In this document: positions 44,748 through 54,378 of the stretch, piece after piece | Position numbering within the stretch: the first letter of the stretch is position 1 | Layout of the letters: each line of letters opens with the position of its first letter | NCBI RefSeq assembly: GCF_004363655.1 | Contig: NZ_SNZH01000010.1 | Span: 62,001 to 126,000, forward strand | Length of the DNA: 64,000 nt | Reading direction: 5' to 3' | Source: Tahibacter aquaticus | Lineage (GTDB): Bacteria; Pseudomonadota; Gammaproteobacteria; Xanthomonadales; Rhodanobacteraceae | The notes under the pieces: generated by a model | What the model was told of the DNA's origin: nothing | The model's database searches: none | What the model saw: the letters and a program-made list of their open reading frames with translations, nothing else | Made by a program: the position numbers and the translations under genes

Positions 44748-45953
44748 CTAAGCCGGCAAAACCCGACAAATAAACCCCTTCAAATAATCCGTCTCCGCAA
44801 TCCCCGGATGCACCGGATGATCCGCCCCTTGCTGCAACTGCTCCAGCACCTGCACATGCCGGTCCAGATGCCGCGCCGCCTGCTGCACGCTGTCGAGCAG
44901 GGCCGCCCGCGGCATATGGTAGGAGCACGAACAGGTCACCAGGATGCCGTCGCGCGCCAGGATCTGCATGCCCATCTCGTTGAGGCGGCGATAAGCGATG
45001 CGGCCTTCGGAAAAATCTTTCTTGCGCTTGACGAAGGCGGGCGGGTCGAGCACGACGACGTCGAAACGTTCGCGCTGTTCGCGCAGGCGCTTGAGTTCGT
45101 CGAAGGCGTCGGCCTTGACCGCGGTGACCCTGTCGCCGAGGCCGTTGCGCTCGATATTGCGCCGGATCGCATCCACCGCATGCTGCGAAACATCGACGCA
45201 GACGACTTCGCTGGCGCCCATCGCTGCAGCGCGCAGGCCCCAGCCGCCGAGATAGCTGCAGACGTCCAGCACGCGCTTGCCGGCGACGTACCTGGCCATG
45301 CGATCGCGATTGGCCTGCTGGTCGTAGAACCAGCCGGTCTTCTGCCCGCCGATCACGTCGCATTCGAACTCGACGCCGCCTTCGCGCACCACGACCGGTG
45401 CATCCAGGCTGCCGTAGCCGATGTCGGCGTACTCGGGTAGCTGTTCCATGCTGCGAATGCCCGCGTCGTTCTTCCACACCAGCGCCGACGGCTTGAGCAC
45501 CTTGACCACGGCTTCGGTGATCTCGTCCTTCAGCCGCTCCATGCCGGCGGTGGTGGTCTGGCCGACGATGACATCGCCGAAGCGGTCCAGGGTCAGGCCC
45601 GGCAGGCCGTCGGATTCGCCGAAGACCAGGCGGTAGAACGGTTCCGCATACAGGCGCTGGCGCAGGCTCAGCGCGACATTGAGCTTGTGTACGAACAGCG
45701 AGCGGTCCAGCGCGTGATCCAGGCCGCGGGCGACCAGGCGCGCGCAAATCAGCGAGTTCGGATTGACATAGCCCACGCCCAGCGGCTTGCCTGCATGGTC
45801 GAGGATGATGCAGATATCGCCCGGCGCGAAAGCCGTCAGCGGCGAGCGCTTGACGTCGACTTCGTTGGAAAACACCCACAGGTGTCCGGCGCGCAGGCGC
45901 GCTTCCTCGCCACGCTTGAGATAGAGGGGAGAATATTCGACGGCATCGGACAT
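44748..45953 (-). CDS. rlmI: Class I SAM-dependent 23S rRNA methyltransferase, RlmI family
   Basis: A 401-residue protein with an N-terminal PUA domain (about 8-90, LRAGHLWVFSNEV), a middle domain (GLPGLTLDRFGDVIVGQ) and a C-terminal Rossmann methyltransferase: VLDVCSYLGGWGL (SAM motif I), DPPAF (motif IV) and CSCSYH with the catalytic Cys of m5C enzymes. RlmI methylates C1962 of 23S rRNA in E. coli; the exact site here is inferred. The 3' end abuts the interspersed repeat. Confidence 0.88.
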   Translation of the reverse strand: MSDAVEYSPLYLKRGEEARLRAGHLWVFSNEVDVKRSPLTAFAPGDICIILDHAGKPLGVGYVNPNSLICARLVARGLDHALDRSLFVHKLNVALSLRQRLYAEPFYRLVFGESDGLPGLTLDRFGDVIVGQTTTAGMERLKDEITEAVVKVLKPSALVWKNDAGIRSMEQLPEYADIGYGSLDAPVVVREGGVEFECDVIGGQKTGWFYDQQANRDRMARYVAGKRVLDVCSYLGGWGLRAAAMGASEVVCVDVSQHAVDAIRRNIERNGLGDRVTAVKADAFDELKRLREQRERFDVVVLDPPAFVKRKKDFSEGRIAYRRLNEMGMQILARDGILVTCSCSYHMPRAALLDSVQQAARHLDRHVQVLEQLQQGADHPVHPGIAETDYLKGFICRVLPA

Positions 45954-46150
45954 GGCGGATCCTGGTTGGGCGGACTACACGTCCACAAAATGCAATTTAC
46001 GGATTTTCGCCCTGCGCCCGAAGCGGCGGCACAAGGCTTGTCGGCAAGCACCGCGGGCGGCGGCGGCGCGAAGCGCGCGGCAGCACTGGCGCCGCACGCG
46101 CGGGAAATGCGCCGATCGGAATGCCGGCGGCGGCGCAGCGGGCGGCAGAC

Positions 46151-46522
46151 TTACAGCCAGCGCGTGCCCAGTATCAGGCCCCAGCACAGGATTACGTTCA
46201 TCATCAGCAGGAAAACCGCAGCCGAGCCCATGTCCTTGGCGCGTCCGGCCAGCACGTGGAATTCCGGACTGGCCTTGTCGACGATGGCCTCGACGGCGGA
46301 ATTGAGCAGTTCCGCCGCCAGCACCGAGATCAGGCTGCCGACCAACAGGGCTTTTTCCAGCGGCCCTTGGCCCAGCCACAGCCCCAGCGGCGCGAAGATC
46401 GCGAACAGATAGACCTCAAGCCGGAACGAGGCCTCGTAGGTAAAGCCGGCTTTCATGCCCTGCCAGGACCAGCGCATGGCTTTGAGGATCTGTTTGGGGC
46501 CGCGCGGTTCGGTACTGGGCAT
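46151..46522 (-). CDS. dgkA: Diacylglycerol kinase
   Basis: A 123-residue membrane kinase with three helices and the family signature AAELLNSAVEAIVD. It recycles diacylglycerol released by membrane-derived oligosaccharide and lipid metabolism to phosphatidic acid. The start at 46522 (MPSTEPRGPKQ) gives the standard length. It is divergent from cstA. Confidence 0.93.
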   Translation of the reverse strand: MPSTEPRGPKQILKAMRWSWQGMKAGFTYEASFRLEVYLFAIFAPLGLWLGQGPLEKALLVGSLISVLAAELLNSAVEAIVDKASPEFHVLAGRAKDMGSAAVFLLMMNVILCWGLILGTRWL

Positions 46523-46691
46523 GGCTGTCGACGGTGGCTGGCGCAAAGGCCGCGTATTCTGCCACAGGCGGTTCAAACGGCCGTTCGCGAGCTTTTTTCA
46601 CCGTACGCGCGCCTCGCGACCAAAGCAGTGCTTGACCGCAGCCGCCGACCTGCACAGGCTTGCGGCGTCTGCGAGCTTGGGGAAGGGAGCA

Positions 46692-48755
46692 ATGACGAAC
46701 ATACTGAACAAACTGGGCTGGGTCGCGTTCGCGCTGTTCGGCGCCGCCTGCCTCGCCGTTGTTGCGCTGCAACGTGGCGAACCGGTGAATGCGATCTGGC
46801 TGGTCTGCGCCGCCGTCGCGGCACTGGTGATTGCCTACCGCTTCTACGGCCGCTTTATCGCCACTAGCGCGCTGGGGCTGGACCCCAGCCGCGCCACGCC
46901 CGCGTTGCGGCGCAACGACGGGCTCGACTTCGTACCGACCGACCGCTGGGTGCTGTACGGCCATCACTTCGCCGCGATTGCCGGCGCCGGGCCGCTGGTC
47001 GGGCCGGTACTCGCTGCGCAGATGGGCTATCTGCCCGGCACCTTGTGGATCCTGGCCGGCGTGGTTTTCGCCGGCGCGGTGCAGGACATGGTGATCCTGT
47101 TCTGCTCCACCCGCCGCGACGGCCGCTCGCTCGGCGACATGATTCGCGCAGAACTGGGCAATACCGCCGGCAGCGTGGCCATGCTCGGCATTCTCGCCAT
47201 CATGATCATCCTGCTCGCCGTACTCGGCCTGGTGGTGGTCAAGGCACTGGCGGAAAGTCCCTGGGGCACCTTCACCGTCGCCGCCACCATTCCCATCGCG
47301 ATGTTCATGGGCGTGTACATGCGCTGGCTGCGCCCCGGCAGGATTCTGGAAGCATCGCTGATCGGCCTGGTGTTGCTGTTCGTCTCCATCTGGCTCGGCG
47401 GCGTGGTCGCGCACGATCCGGAATGGGCCGCAGCCTTTCATTTCGACGGCCGCCAGCTGGCCTGGATGATGATTGCCTACGGGTTCATCGCCTCGGTGCT
47501 GCCGGTGTGGTTCCTGCTCGCGCCGCGCGACTATCTTTCCACTTTTCTCAAGATCGGCACCATCGTCGGGCTGGCCATCGCGATTCTCTGGGTGCGTCCG
47601 GACCTGCAGATGCCGGCGGTGACCAAGTTCATCGACGGCAGCGGTCCGGTCTGGTCCGGCGGGCTGTTCCCGTTCCTGTTCATCACCATCGCCTGCGGCG
47701 CGGTATCGGGCTTCCACGCGCTGATCTCCTCGGGCACCACGCCGAAGATGATTGCCAGCGAATCCGACATCCGCCTGATCGGCTACGGCGGCATGCTGAT
47801 GGAAGCCTTTGTCGCGATCATGGCGCTGATCGCCGCCGCGGCGCTGCAGCCTGGCGTGTACTTCGCCATGAACAGTCCGGCAGCGGTGCTCGGCGGCACG
47901 GTCGAATCCGCTGCCGCGGCGATCAGCCAGTGGGGCTTCGTCATCACCCCCGAGGTGCTCGCCCAGACCGCCAAGGACATCGGCGAAAGCACCATCCTGT
48001 CGCGCACCGGCGGCGCGCCCACCCTCGCCGTGGGCATGGCGCAGATTCTGCACAGCGTGCTGTCGGGCGAAGGCATGATGGCCTTCTGGTACCACTACGC
48101 GATCCTGTTCGAAGCGCTGTTCATCCTGACCACCATCGACGCCGGTACGCGGGTCGGCCGCTTCATGATCCAGGACTTGCTCGGCACCGTGCATGCGGGT
48201 CTGCGCCAGACCGAATCCTGGGCCGGCAACCTGATCGCGACCGGGCTGTGCGTGGCCGGCTGGGGCTGGTTCCTCTACCAGGGCGTGGTCGACCCGCTGG
48301 GCGGCATCAACACCTTGTGGCCGCTGTTCGGCATCGCCAACCAGATGCTGGCCGCACTCGCACTGATCTTCGCCTGCGCCGTGCTGATCAAGATGAAGCG
48401 CGACCGCTATCTCTGGGTCACCGCGCTGCCGGCCGGCTGGCTGGTGCTGTGCACGCTGACCGCCAGCTGGCAGAAGCTGTTCCATGAGAATCCAAAAATT
48501 GGATTTCTTGCCAATGCGCATCGTTTCTCCGATGCCGCGGCCAAGGGCGAGTTGCTCGCCCCAGCCAAGACCCAGGCGGCCATGCAGCAGATCGCATTCA
48601 ACAACTACCTGGACGCGGCGCTTTGCGCGCTGTTCGCTGTCGTCGTGCTGATCACGCTGGTGTTCGGCATCCTTGCGGCGCTGAAGGCGCGGCGCAACAG
48701 CCAGCCGACGGCGCTGGAAACGCCGTATGTCAGCGCCGCCACGGTGGGCACGTGA
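46692..48755 (+). CDS. cstA: CstA-family pyruvate/peptide transporter
   Basis: A 687-residue integral membrane protein with about 16-18 helices. The hallmark segments are RFYGRFIA, HHFAAIAGAGPLVGPVLAAQ, GYLPGTLWI and SGFHALISSGTTPKM. E. coli CstA and BtsT take up pyruvate and were first linked to peptide use in carbon starvation. GGAAGGGAG before the ATG at 46692 fixes the start. The stop overlaps the start of the small partner gene by four bases. Confidence 0.94.
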   Translation: MTNILNKLGWVAFALFGAACLAVVALQRGEPVNAIWLVCAAVAALVIAYRFYGRFIATSALGLDPSRATPALRRNDGLDFVPTDRWVLYGHHFAAIAGAGPLVGPVLAAQMGYLPGTLWILAGVVFAGAVQDMVILFCSTRRDGRSLGDMIRAELGNTAGSVAMLGILAIMIILLAVLGLVVVKALAESPWGTFTVAATIPIAMFMGVYMRWLRPGRILEASLIGLVLLFVSIWLGGVVAHDPEWAAAFHFDGRQLAWMMIAYGFIASVLPVWFLLAPRDYLSTFLKIGTIVGLAIAILWVRPDLQMPAVTKFIDGSGPVWSGGLFPFLFITIACGAVSGFHALISSGTTPKMIASESDIRLIGYGGMLMEAFVAIMALIAAAALQPGVYFAMNSPAAVLGGTVESAAAAISQWGFVITPEVLAQTAKDIGESTILSRTGGAPTLAVGMAQILHSVLSGEGMMAFWYHYAILFEALFILTTIDAGTRVGRFMIQDLLGTVHAGLRQTESWAGNLIATGLCVAGWGWFLYQGVVDPLGGINTLWPLFGIANQMLAALALIFACAVLIKMKRDRYLWVTALPAGWLVLCTLTASWQKLFHENPKIGFLANAHRFSDAAAKGELLAPAKTQAAMQQIAFNNYLDAALCALFAVVVLITLVFGILAALKARRNSQPTALETPYVSAATVGT

Positions 48756-48976
48756 ACAGGGCCGGGGCGGGCCCGAACCGCTGGCTCGCCCTGGCCCGCG
48801 CCGGCTGGCGCCAGCTGCGCGAAACCGCGCGGCTGGCGGTCGGCGTGCCCGACTACGGTAGCTACCTGCGTCACGCACGAGCCCAGCATCCGGATGTCGA
48901 ACCGCTGAGCTACGAGGAATTCTTTGCCAATCGCCTGGCCGCGCGTTACGGGCGCGGCCGCTCGCGCTGCTGCTGA
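48752..48976 (+). CDS. YbdD/YjiX-family small protein, partner of CstA
   Basis: A 74-residue protein starting at GTG 48752, overlapping the cstA stop (GTGA). It ends with the family pattern GVPDYGSYLRHARAQHP, then EEFFANRLAARYG and the terminal CC (RSRCC). YbdD/YjiX proteins are encoded next to cstA/btsT and are reported to be needed for the transporter's function. An earlier in-frame start is antisense noise. Confidence 0.85.
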   Translation: MNRAGAGPNRWLALARAGWRQLRETARLAVGVPDYGSYLRHARAQHPDVEPLSYEEFFANRLAARYGRGRSRCC

Positions 48977-49078
48977 ACTTCGGCACGGCCCGCGCGGCAG
49001 CGAGCGGCGATTGCCGCGCTGCAACGCGGCCTTATGCAATGACCGGGCAGCACGCTCCGGCGTAAAAAGGTTTCCAGT

Positions 49079-49110
49079 GCGGGCCGCGCAAGGGATAATC
49101 CGCGGCCCGC
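49079..49110 (+). promoter_or_regulatory. Inverted repeat enclosing the rapA -10 box
   Basis: GCGGGCCGCG (49079-49088) and CGCGGCCCGC (49101-49110) are exact complements around CAAGGGATAATC, which contains GATAAT (49094-49099), a likely -10 for rapA. The arms could bind a dimeric repressor or, if transcribed, fold near the ribosome site. No typical terminator follows. Confidence 0.45.
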
Positions 49111-49129
49111 CGTTCGGAACACCCTGCTG

Positions 49130-51973
49130 ATGCATTTCTCCCCCGGTCAACGCTGGATCTCCAATGCCGAACCCGAACTGGGCCTCGGCACCATCTTGCG
49201 CATCGAGGGGCGCAGCATTCAGGTCCTGTTTGCCAAAGCCGGCGTGCTGCGTCATTACGCCGCACACGCGGCACCGCTGGTGCGGGCCGAGTTCCGCATT
49301 GGCCAGAAAATCAGCGGCAAGGGCAGCAGTTTCACGGTAGAGCGCGTCGAGACCCACCAGGGCCTGCTGCATTACTACAGCGGCGCCACCTGCGTGGTGG
49401 AAGGGGAACTCGACGATGTGCAAAGCCTGTCGCAGGCCGACGAGCGCCTGCTGTCCGGCCGGCTCGACCGGCCCGACCGTTTCGATTTCCGCCTGGAAGC
49501 CCTGAACCGCCGTGCCGGTGCGCGCCGCGGCGTGGATTTCGGCCTCGGTGCGGCGCGCATCGCGCTGGTGCCGCATCAGTTGCGCGTAGCCCAGATCGGC
49601 GCCAGCCGGCGTCCGCCGCGGCTGCTGCTGGCAGACGAAGTCGGCCTGGGCAAGACCATCGAAGCCGGCATGATCCTGACCCGGCTGATCGCCTCGGGCC
49701 GCGTCGAACGCGTACTCGTGCTGCTGCCGGAACCGCTGGTCTACCAGTGGTTCGTCGAGCTGCTGCGCCGCTTCAATCTGCAATTTTCCATTTTTGACGA
49801 AGAACGCTGCGAAGCGATCGAGGTCGGCGGCGACAAGCGCAACCCGTTCGAGGACGAGCAGCTGGTCATCACCGACCTGGCCTTCCTGTCCGGCAATGCG
49901 CGCCGCGCCGAGCAGGTGTATGCCGCAGGCTGGGATCTGATCGTCGTCGACGAAGCGCATCACCTGGCCTGGACGCCGCAGGCGGCCAGCCGCGAATACA
50001 GCGTGGTGGAAACCCTGGCCACGGCGACACCGGGCGTGATCCTGCTGACCGCGACGCCGGAACAGCTGGGCCGTACCGGCCATTTCGCCCGCCTGCGCCT
50101 GCTCGACCCGGCGCGCTACCACGACCTGGAGCGTTATACCGCCGAAGCCGAAGGCTATCTCGGCCTGTCGCGCATCGCGGCCAAGCTGGCCGACGGCGAT
50201 GCACTGGATGCGGACGAGAAAACCGAACTCGGCCGGCGCCTCGGCGACGACGCTTCCAGCCAGGCACTGCTGCAGCGCCTCGACGGCGACGCCGCCGTTG
50301 CCAGCGAACTGCTCGATGCGCTGATCGACCGCCACGGCACCGGCCGCGTGATGTTCCGCAACCGCCGCGCCGTGGTCGGCGGCTTTCCCAAGCGCGTGCC
50401 GACGATCGAGATACTGGACGGCGCCGAGCTGCGCGACGACCAGCAGCAGCGCCTGCTGACCGAATTCCTGTCCGACATCCAGCAGCCGCCGACCCAGCAC
50501 GAATACGACTACACCGACGATCCGCGCCTGCCCTGGCTGATCGGCGTGCTGGAAAAACACCCGCGCGACAAATTCCTGCTGATCTGCCGCAGCCAGGCCA
50601 AAGTGCTGGCGCTGGAAGAAGCCGTGCGCACGCGCAGCGGCATCAACCTGGCGCGCTTTCACGAAGGCCTGTCCATCATCCATCGCGACCGCAACGCAGC
50701 CTATTTCGCCGACCCGGAAGGTGCGCGCCTGCTGATCTGCTCGGAAATAGGCTCGGAAGGCCGCAATTTCCAGTTTGCGCATCATTTGATTCTGTGGGAC
50801 GTGCCGCTGGACCCGGACCTGCTGGAACAGCGCATAGGCCGCCTCGACCGCATCGGCCAGCAGCACGACATCGTGCTGCACGCCGTCGCCTTCAGCGGCA
50901 GCGCCCAGCACGTGCTGCTGCGCTGGTACAGCGAAGGCCTGGATGCCCTGCGCGTCAGCCCTGCCGACGGCCGCGAACTGTACAAGCGCTTCGGCGCCGA
51001 CCTGGCCGAGCGTGCCGCCACACATGCACTGGAAGGCACCGACCCGGACCAGGAACTCGATTCGCTGATCGCCGAAACCCGCGCCAGCCACGAAGAACTT
51101 TCGCGCCTGGTGCATGCCGGCCGCGACCGCCTGCTGGAACTGGCGAGCAGCCGCGAAGCACGCGACGAAACCCTGCGTGAAGCCCTGCTCGCCGTCGACG
51201 CCGACCTGGAAACCGAAGACTTCATCCTGCGCCTGTTCGAACAGTTCGGCGTAGAGCACGAGGAAACCGGACCGCGCACCTGGGTGCTGGACCCGGAATA
51301 CCTCAGCACCGAAGGCTTCAGCGGTCTCAAGGACGGCCCGCAGACCGTTACCTTCGACCGCGCCACTGCGCTGGCACGGGAAGAACTGCCGCTGCTGCGC
51401 AACGACCATCCCATGGTCGTCGGCGCGCTCGATCTGCTGCTCGAAGGCGAGCAAGGCAATGCGGCCTTCCTGGTCGACGACGCCTTGCCGCCGCGCACGG
51501 TGCTGATCGAGGCGGTCTATGTGCTGGAATGCATTGCCCAGCGCAGTCTCGGCATCGATCGCTTCCTGCCGCCGCTGCCGCTGCGCGTGGTGGTCGACAC
51601 TAAGCTGCAGGCGCGCGAATACCGGCCGAATCCGGTGTCGCTGAAGAAATCGGTAGACCGCGCGGTGGATTTCAACCGCTATCGCAAATTCCTCGCCCAG
51701 CTGGTGCCGCCGATGCTGGAGCGCTGCGAAACGCTGGCGCGCGATGTGTCCGTGCGCGAGATCGATACGGCCCTGGCCACGGCCAAGGCGGCTCTCGACG
51801 GCGATGTTGCCCGCCTCGACGCGTTGCGCGCGGTGAACCCGGCCGTACGCGCCGAAGAAGTGGACGCGCTGCGCGCCGAACGCGATGGCATCGTCGACGC
51901 CCTGCCGCGGGCGCGTCCGCGCCTGGATGCGGTGCGCTTCGTCTGCAGCCAGGATTTCCTCAGCCTGCGTTGA
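49130..51973 (+). CDS. rapA: RNA polymerase-associated helicase RapA (HepA)
   Basis: A 947-residue Swi2/Snf2 ATPase that recycles RNA polymerase from post-termination complexes. N-terminal Tudor-like domains (about 1-110) start MHFSPGQRWISNAEPELGLGT. Motif I is DEVGLGKT (169-176) and motif II DEAHH (274-278); motifs V-VI read SEIGSEGRNFQFAHHL and QRIGRLDRIGQ. The C-terminal RapA-specific domains (about 620-947) complete the normal length. The start at 49130 matches the family N-terminus. It is single-gene, convergent with lptG. Confidence 0.95.
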   Translation: MHFSPGQRWISNAEPELGLGTILRIEGRSIQVLFAKAGVLRHYAAHAAPLVRAEFRIGQKISGKGSSFTVERVETHQGLLHYYSGATCVVEGELDDVQSLSQADERLLSGRLDRPDRFDFRLEALNRRAGARRGVDFGLGAARIALVPHQLRVAQIGASRRPPRLLLADEVGLGKTIEAGMILTRLIASGRVERVLVLLPEPLVYQWFVELLRRFNLQFSIFDEERCEAIEVGGDKRNPFEDEQLVITDLAFLSGNARRAEQVYAAGWDLIVVDEAHHLAWTPQAASREYSVVETLATATPGVILLTATPEQLGRTGHFARLRLLDPARYHDLERYTAEAEGYLGLSRIAAKLADGDALDADEKTELGRRLGDDASSQALLQRLDGDAAVASELLDALIDRHGTGRVMFRNRRAVVGGFPKRVPTIEILDGAELRDDQQQRLLTEFLSDIQQPPTQHEYDYTDDPRLPWLIGVLEKHPRDKFLLICRSQAKVLALEEAVRTRSGINLARFHEGLSIIHRDRNAAYFADPEGARLLICSEIGSEGRNFQFAHHLILWDVPLDPDLLEQRIGRLDRIGQQHDIVLHAVAFSGSAQHVLLRWYSEGLDALRVSPADGRELYKRFGADLAERAATHALEGTDPDQELDSLIAETRASHEELSRLVHAGRDRLLELASSREARDETLREALLAVDADLETEDFILRLFEQFGVEHEETGPRTWVLDPEYLSTEGFSGLKDGPQTVTFDRATALAREELPLLRNDHPMVVGALDLLLEGEQGNAAFLVDDALPPRTVLIEAVYVLECIAQRSLGIDRFLPPLPLRVVVDTKLQAREYRPNPVSLKKSVDRAVDFNRYRKFLAQLVPPMLERCETLARDVSVREIDTALATAKAALDGDVARLDALRAVNPAVRAEEVDALRAERDGIVDALPRARPRLDAVRFVCSQDFLSLR

Positions 51974-52021
51974 TACGGCCAAGGCGACCGGGCGGCGTCT
52001 GCGCAGCCCGGCCTGCCAGCA

Positions 52022-53119
52022 TCAGGCACGGCGGAAATACAGATACGCCAGCAGCGCGAGCAGCAAGGCCGGCAGCAGGGTCGCGAAGGCGAGATTGATG
52101 TTGTAGACCGCGCCCACGTTCACCAGCGCGCGCTGCAGGAAATTCCAGCCTATGGCCAGCACCATGCCGACGAAGATGCGCTTGCCCATGCCGCCGCTGC
52201 GCAGCGCGCCGAAGGCGAACGGCAGCACGCAGACCACAAGCACCAGTACGTTCAGCGGCCAGAAGACCTTGGCCCAGTAGGCCAGTTCGAAGGGGCGCGA
52301 AAATTCCTGGTTGCGCTTGAGCGCGCGAATATTGCGCCGCAGGTCGCTGATGGACAGATAAGCCGGCTGCACGATGGACAAGGCCAGGTAGCGCGGGTCC
52401 AGGCCCGACTTCCAGCTCACCGACGCCTCGGTGGTGCTGTTGGCCTGGGCATCGACGAATTCTGTCTTGCGCACTTTTTGCATTGTCCACTGGCCGGAAC
52501 TGTGTACGGCGCTCTCGGCCACGGCGATGGAAAGCAGCTGCCCCTTCGGTGCGAACTCGAACACACGCACATCCGACAGCTGCACTTCGCGCAGGCCTTG
52601 GACCTGGCGCGTGATGCCACGCTTGGCATTGATGAAGGTGTCGCCGTCGCGCGCCCACACGCCCATGGAGCGCTGGCCTATCGCCACACTGCTGGATTTC
52701 GCCTGCAGCAGCAGCGATTGCGCCTGCTGCTCGCCCCGCGGGCCCAGCGTGTCGCCCATCACCGCGACCAGCAGGGTCAGCACGCCCAGCGACCAGGCCA
52801 CCGAAAGACAGATCCGCAGCTTGGACAATCCCGCCGAGCGCAACGCTATCAGTTCGCCAGTCCCGGCCAGTGCGCCCATGCCCAGTAGCGAACCGATCAG
52901 CGCAGCGCTGTCGAACCACTCGTAGGCGCGCCGCGGTACCGTGCAGAGAATCTGCAGCATCACCGCGCCAATACCATAGTTGCCCTGGCCAATATCCGCG
53001 GCGGCGCCGATGAAGGCCTTGGCCGCATCCAGTCCCGTCAGCAACAGCCAGGTGGCCAGTACCGCGCTCAATACCGAATAGGCGACCAGCCGGTCGACTT
53101 GCTTGATGCGCCAGTTCAT
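52022..53119 (-). CDS. lptG: LPS export permease LptG
   Basis: A 365-residue YjgP/YjgQ-family membrane protein with six helices and a periplasmic jelly-roll domain (about 130-255). With LptF it forms the inner-membrane core of the LptB2FGC complex that extracts LPS. The signature GELIALRSAGLS coupling helix and the FGALRSGGMGKRIFVG near the C-terminus are typical. The ATG overlaps the lptF stop (ATGA), so the two are translated together. lptF-lptG divergent from pepA is the classical gammaproteobacterial order. Confidence 0.95.
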   Translation of the reverse strand: MNWRIKQVDRLVAYSVLSAVLATWLLLTGLDAAKAFIGAAADIGQGNYGIGAVMLQILCTVPRRAYEWFDSAALIGSLLGMGALAGTGELIALRSAGLSKLRICLSVAWSLGVLTLLVAVMGDTLGPRGEQQAQSLLLQAKSSSVAIGQRSMGVWARDGDTFINAKRGITRQVQGLREVQLSDVRVFEFAPKGQLLSIAVAESAVHSSGQWTMQKVRKTEFVDAQANSTTEASVSWKSGLDPRYLALSIVQPAYLSISDLRRNIRALKRNQEFSRPFELAYWAKVFWPLNVLVLVVCVLPFAFGALRSGGMGKRIFVGMVLAIGWNFLQRALVNVGAVYNINLAFATLLPALLLALLAYLYFRRA

Positions 53120-54243
53120 GCACGTACCTTCTTGCCCCGGCGCGAATTCGGCCGGGCCGGTCGCGGCAGGCGATCGCTGCGCCAAAGCATCCAGGCCGCC
53201 AGCGCCAGTGTCGGCAGATGGATCCACCACAGACCGAAGCCCGGCGCGATCTTGCCCTGCTCGATCAGGCTGCGCGCCACGCCCAGCAGGCCCAGATAGA
53301 TGAAATAGCACAGCAGCGCCAGCAGCAACCCGGCGTAACGCGTCTCGCGCGGCCGCGTGCGCGACAGCGGCACTGCCAACACCGCCAGAATGAGGGCCGA
53401 CAGCGGCGCGGCCAGGCGCCAATGCACTTCGGCCTGCTGCAGCGGTTCGCGGCTGGCCAGCAGTTCGCGCATCGGTGCGGCGCGCTGCAGCGCCTCGGGC
53501 GTGCTGTCCGGATCGCTGTCGGCCAGGGCAATGTCATTGCCCTTGAAGCGCAGCAGGCGGAAATCGTCGTGGCCGATGCGGCCTTCGACGCGGAACCCGT
53601 CGCTCAAGGCGAGGAAACGCCCCTCGCCGTCGCTTTCCCGGCGCAGTTCGCCGCGCTCGGCGGTGATCACATCAATGCGCGTGTCTTCGCCGTCGGCACG
53701 CTCGGTCTCGACGAACATGCGCTCGAAACGCTGACCGTTCTCGTCCATCGCACCGACATACATCACGCCGCCGCGCCCAGGCAGCTGCACGAAGCGGCCG
53801 GCTTCCAGCCCGGCCACGACCAGCGAACGGTTGGCTTCGTCGACCAGGCTGTGCGACAGGCGCACTGCCGCCGGCGCCAGCCAGAACGAGATCACGCTGA
53901 TCAGCAAGACCACCGGCACGGCCAGCCAGGCCAGCGGCCGCAGCAGATCGCTCAGCGGCATGCCGGCACCCTGCAGCACCGCCATTTCGTTGTCCCGCCA
54001 CAGCCGTCCATAGGCCAGCAGCACACCCAGGAAAACCGCCAGCGGCACCAGTACCGTCAGTGCGTCGAGCGTGCGCAAGCCCAGGATTTCAAACACCAGA
54101 TTGCCGGGCAGACGGCCGCGCAGCACCTTGCTCAGCACGTCGGAAACCGTGCCTCCCAGAGTGACGACCAACAGGACTACAGCGCTGGCAAAAAAGCCGA
54201 AGGCCAATTCGCGCAACAGATAACGATCAATGATTCTGAGCAT
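53116..54243 (-). CDS. lptF: LPS export permease LptF
   Basis: A 375-residue partner of LptG. N-terminal MLRIIDRYLLRELAFGFFAS, coupling-helix NEMAVLQGAGMPLSDLL and a C-terminal LPLSRTRPRETRYAGLL-like region are diagnostic. The start at 54243 is set by homology; the frame runs open far upstream on the antisense of pepA. The stop overlaps lptG. Its promoter region is shared with pepA, transcribed the other way. Confidence 0.95.
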   Translation of the reverse strand: MLRIIDRYLLRELAFGFFASAVVLLVVTLGGTVSDVLSKVLRGRLPGNLVFEILGLRTLDALTVLVPLAVFLGVLLAYGRLWRDNEMAVLQGAGMPLSDLLRPLAWLAVPVVLLISVISFWLAPAAVRLSHSLVDEANRSLVVAGLEAGRFVQLPGRGGVMYVGAMDENGQRFERMFVETERADGEDTRIDVITAERGELRRESDGEGRFLALSDGFRVEGRIGHDDFRLLRFKGNDIALADSDPDSTPEALQRAAPMRELLASREPLQQAEVHWRLAAPLSALILAVLAVPLSRTRPRETRYAGLLLALLCYFIYLGLLGVARSLIEQGKIAPGFGLWWIHLPTLALAAWMLWRSDRLPRPARPNSRRGKKVRA

Positions 54244-54256
54244 TGCCAAGGGCTTG

Positions 54257-54265
54257 TGCGATAAT
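54257..54265 (+). promoter_or_regulatory. Candidate extended -10 promoter of pepA
   Basis: TGCGATAAT is an extended -10 (TGn followed by GATAAT), giving a leader of about 105 bases before pepA. It lies just upstream of the divergent lptF start codon. Confidence 0.4.
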
Positions 54266-54378
54266 CCGGGCGCTTGTGCCAGTCGCCGCACAAGAACATT
54301 CCCCGAGTTTAACCGGCCTGACGCAGCGGCGCGGCATTGCCTCCGCTGTTTTGGGCCTCTTTCGTCCGGTGCCCGTTC

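Noticed and set aside
46416-48986. Minus-strand open frame opposite cstA
   Set aside because: Antisense shadow rich in His, Gln, Gly and Arg; cstA is unambiguous.
48605-51982. Minus-strand open frame of over 1,100 codons opposite rapA
   Set aside because: It is a high-GC antisense shadow; rapA on the plus strand has all family motifs, and the reverse frame has no recognisable domain or ribosome site.
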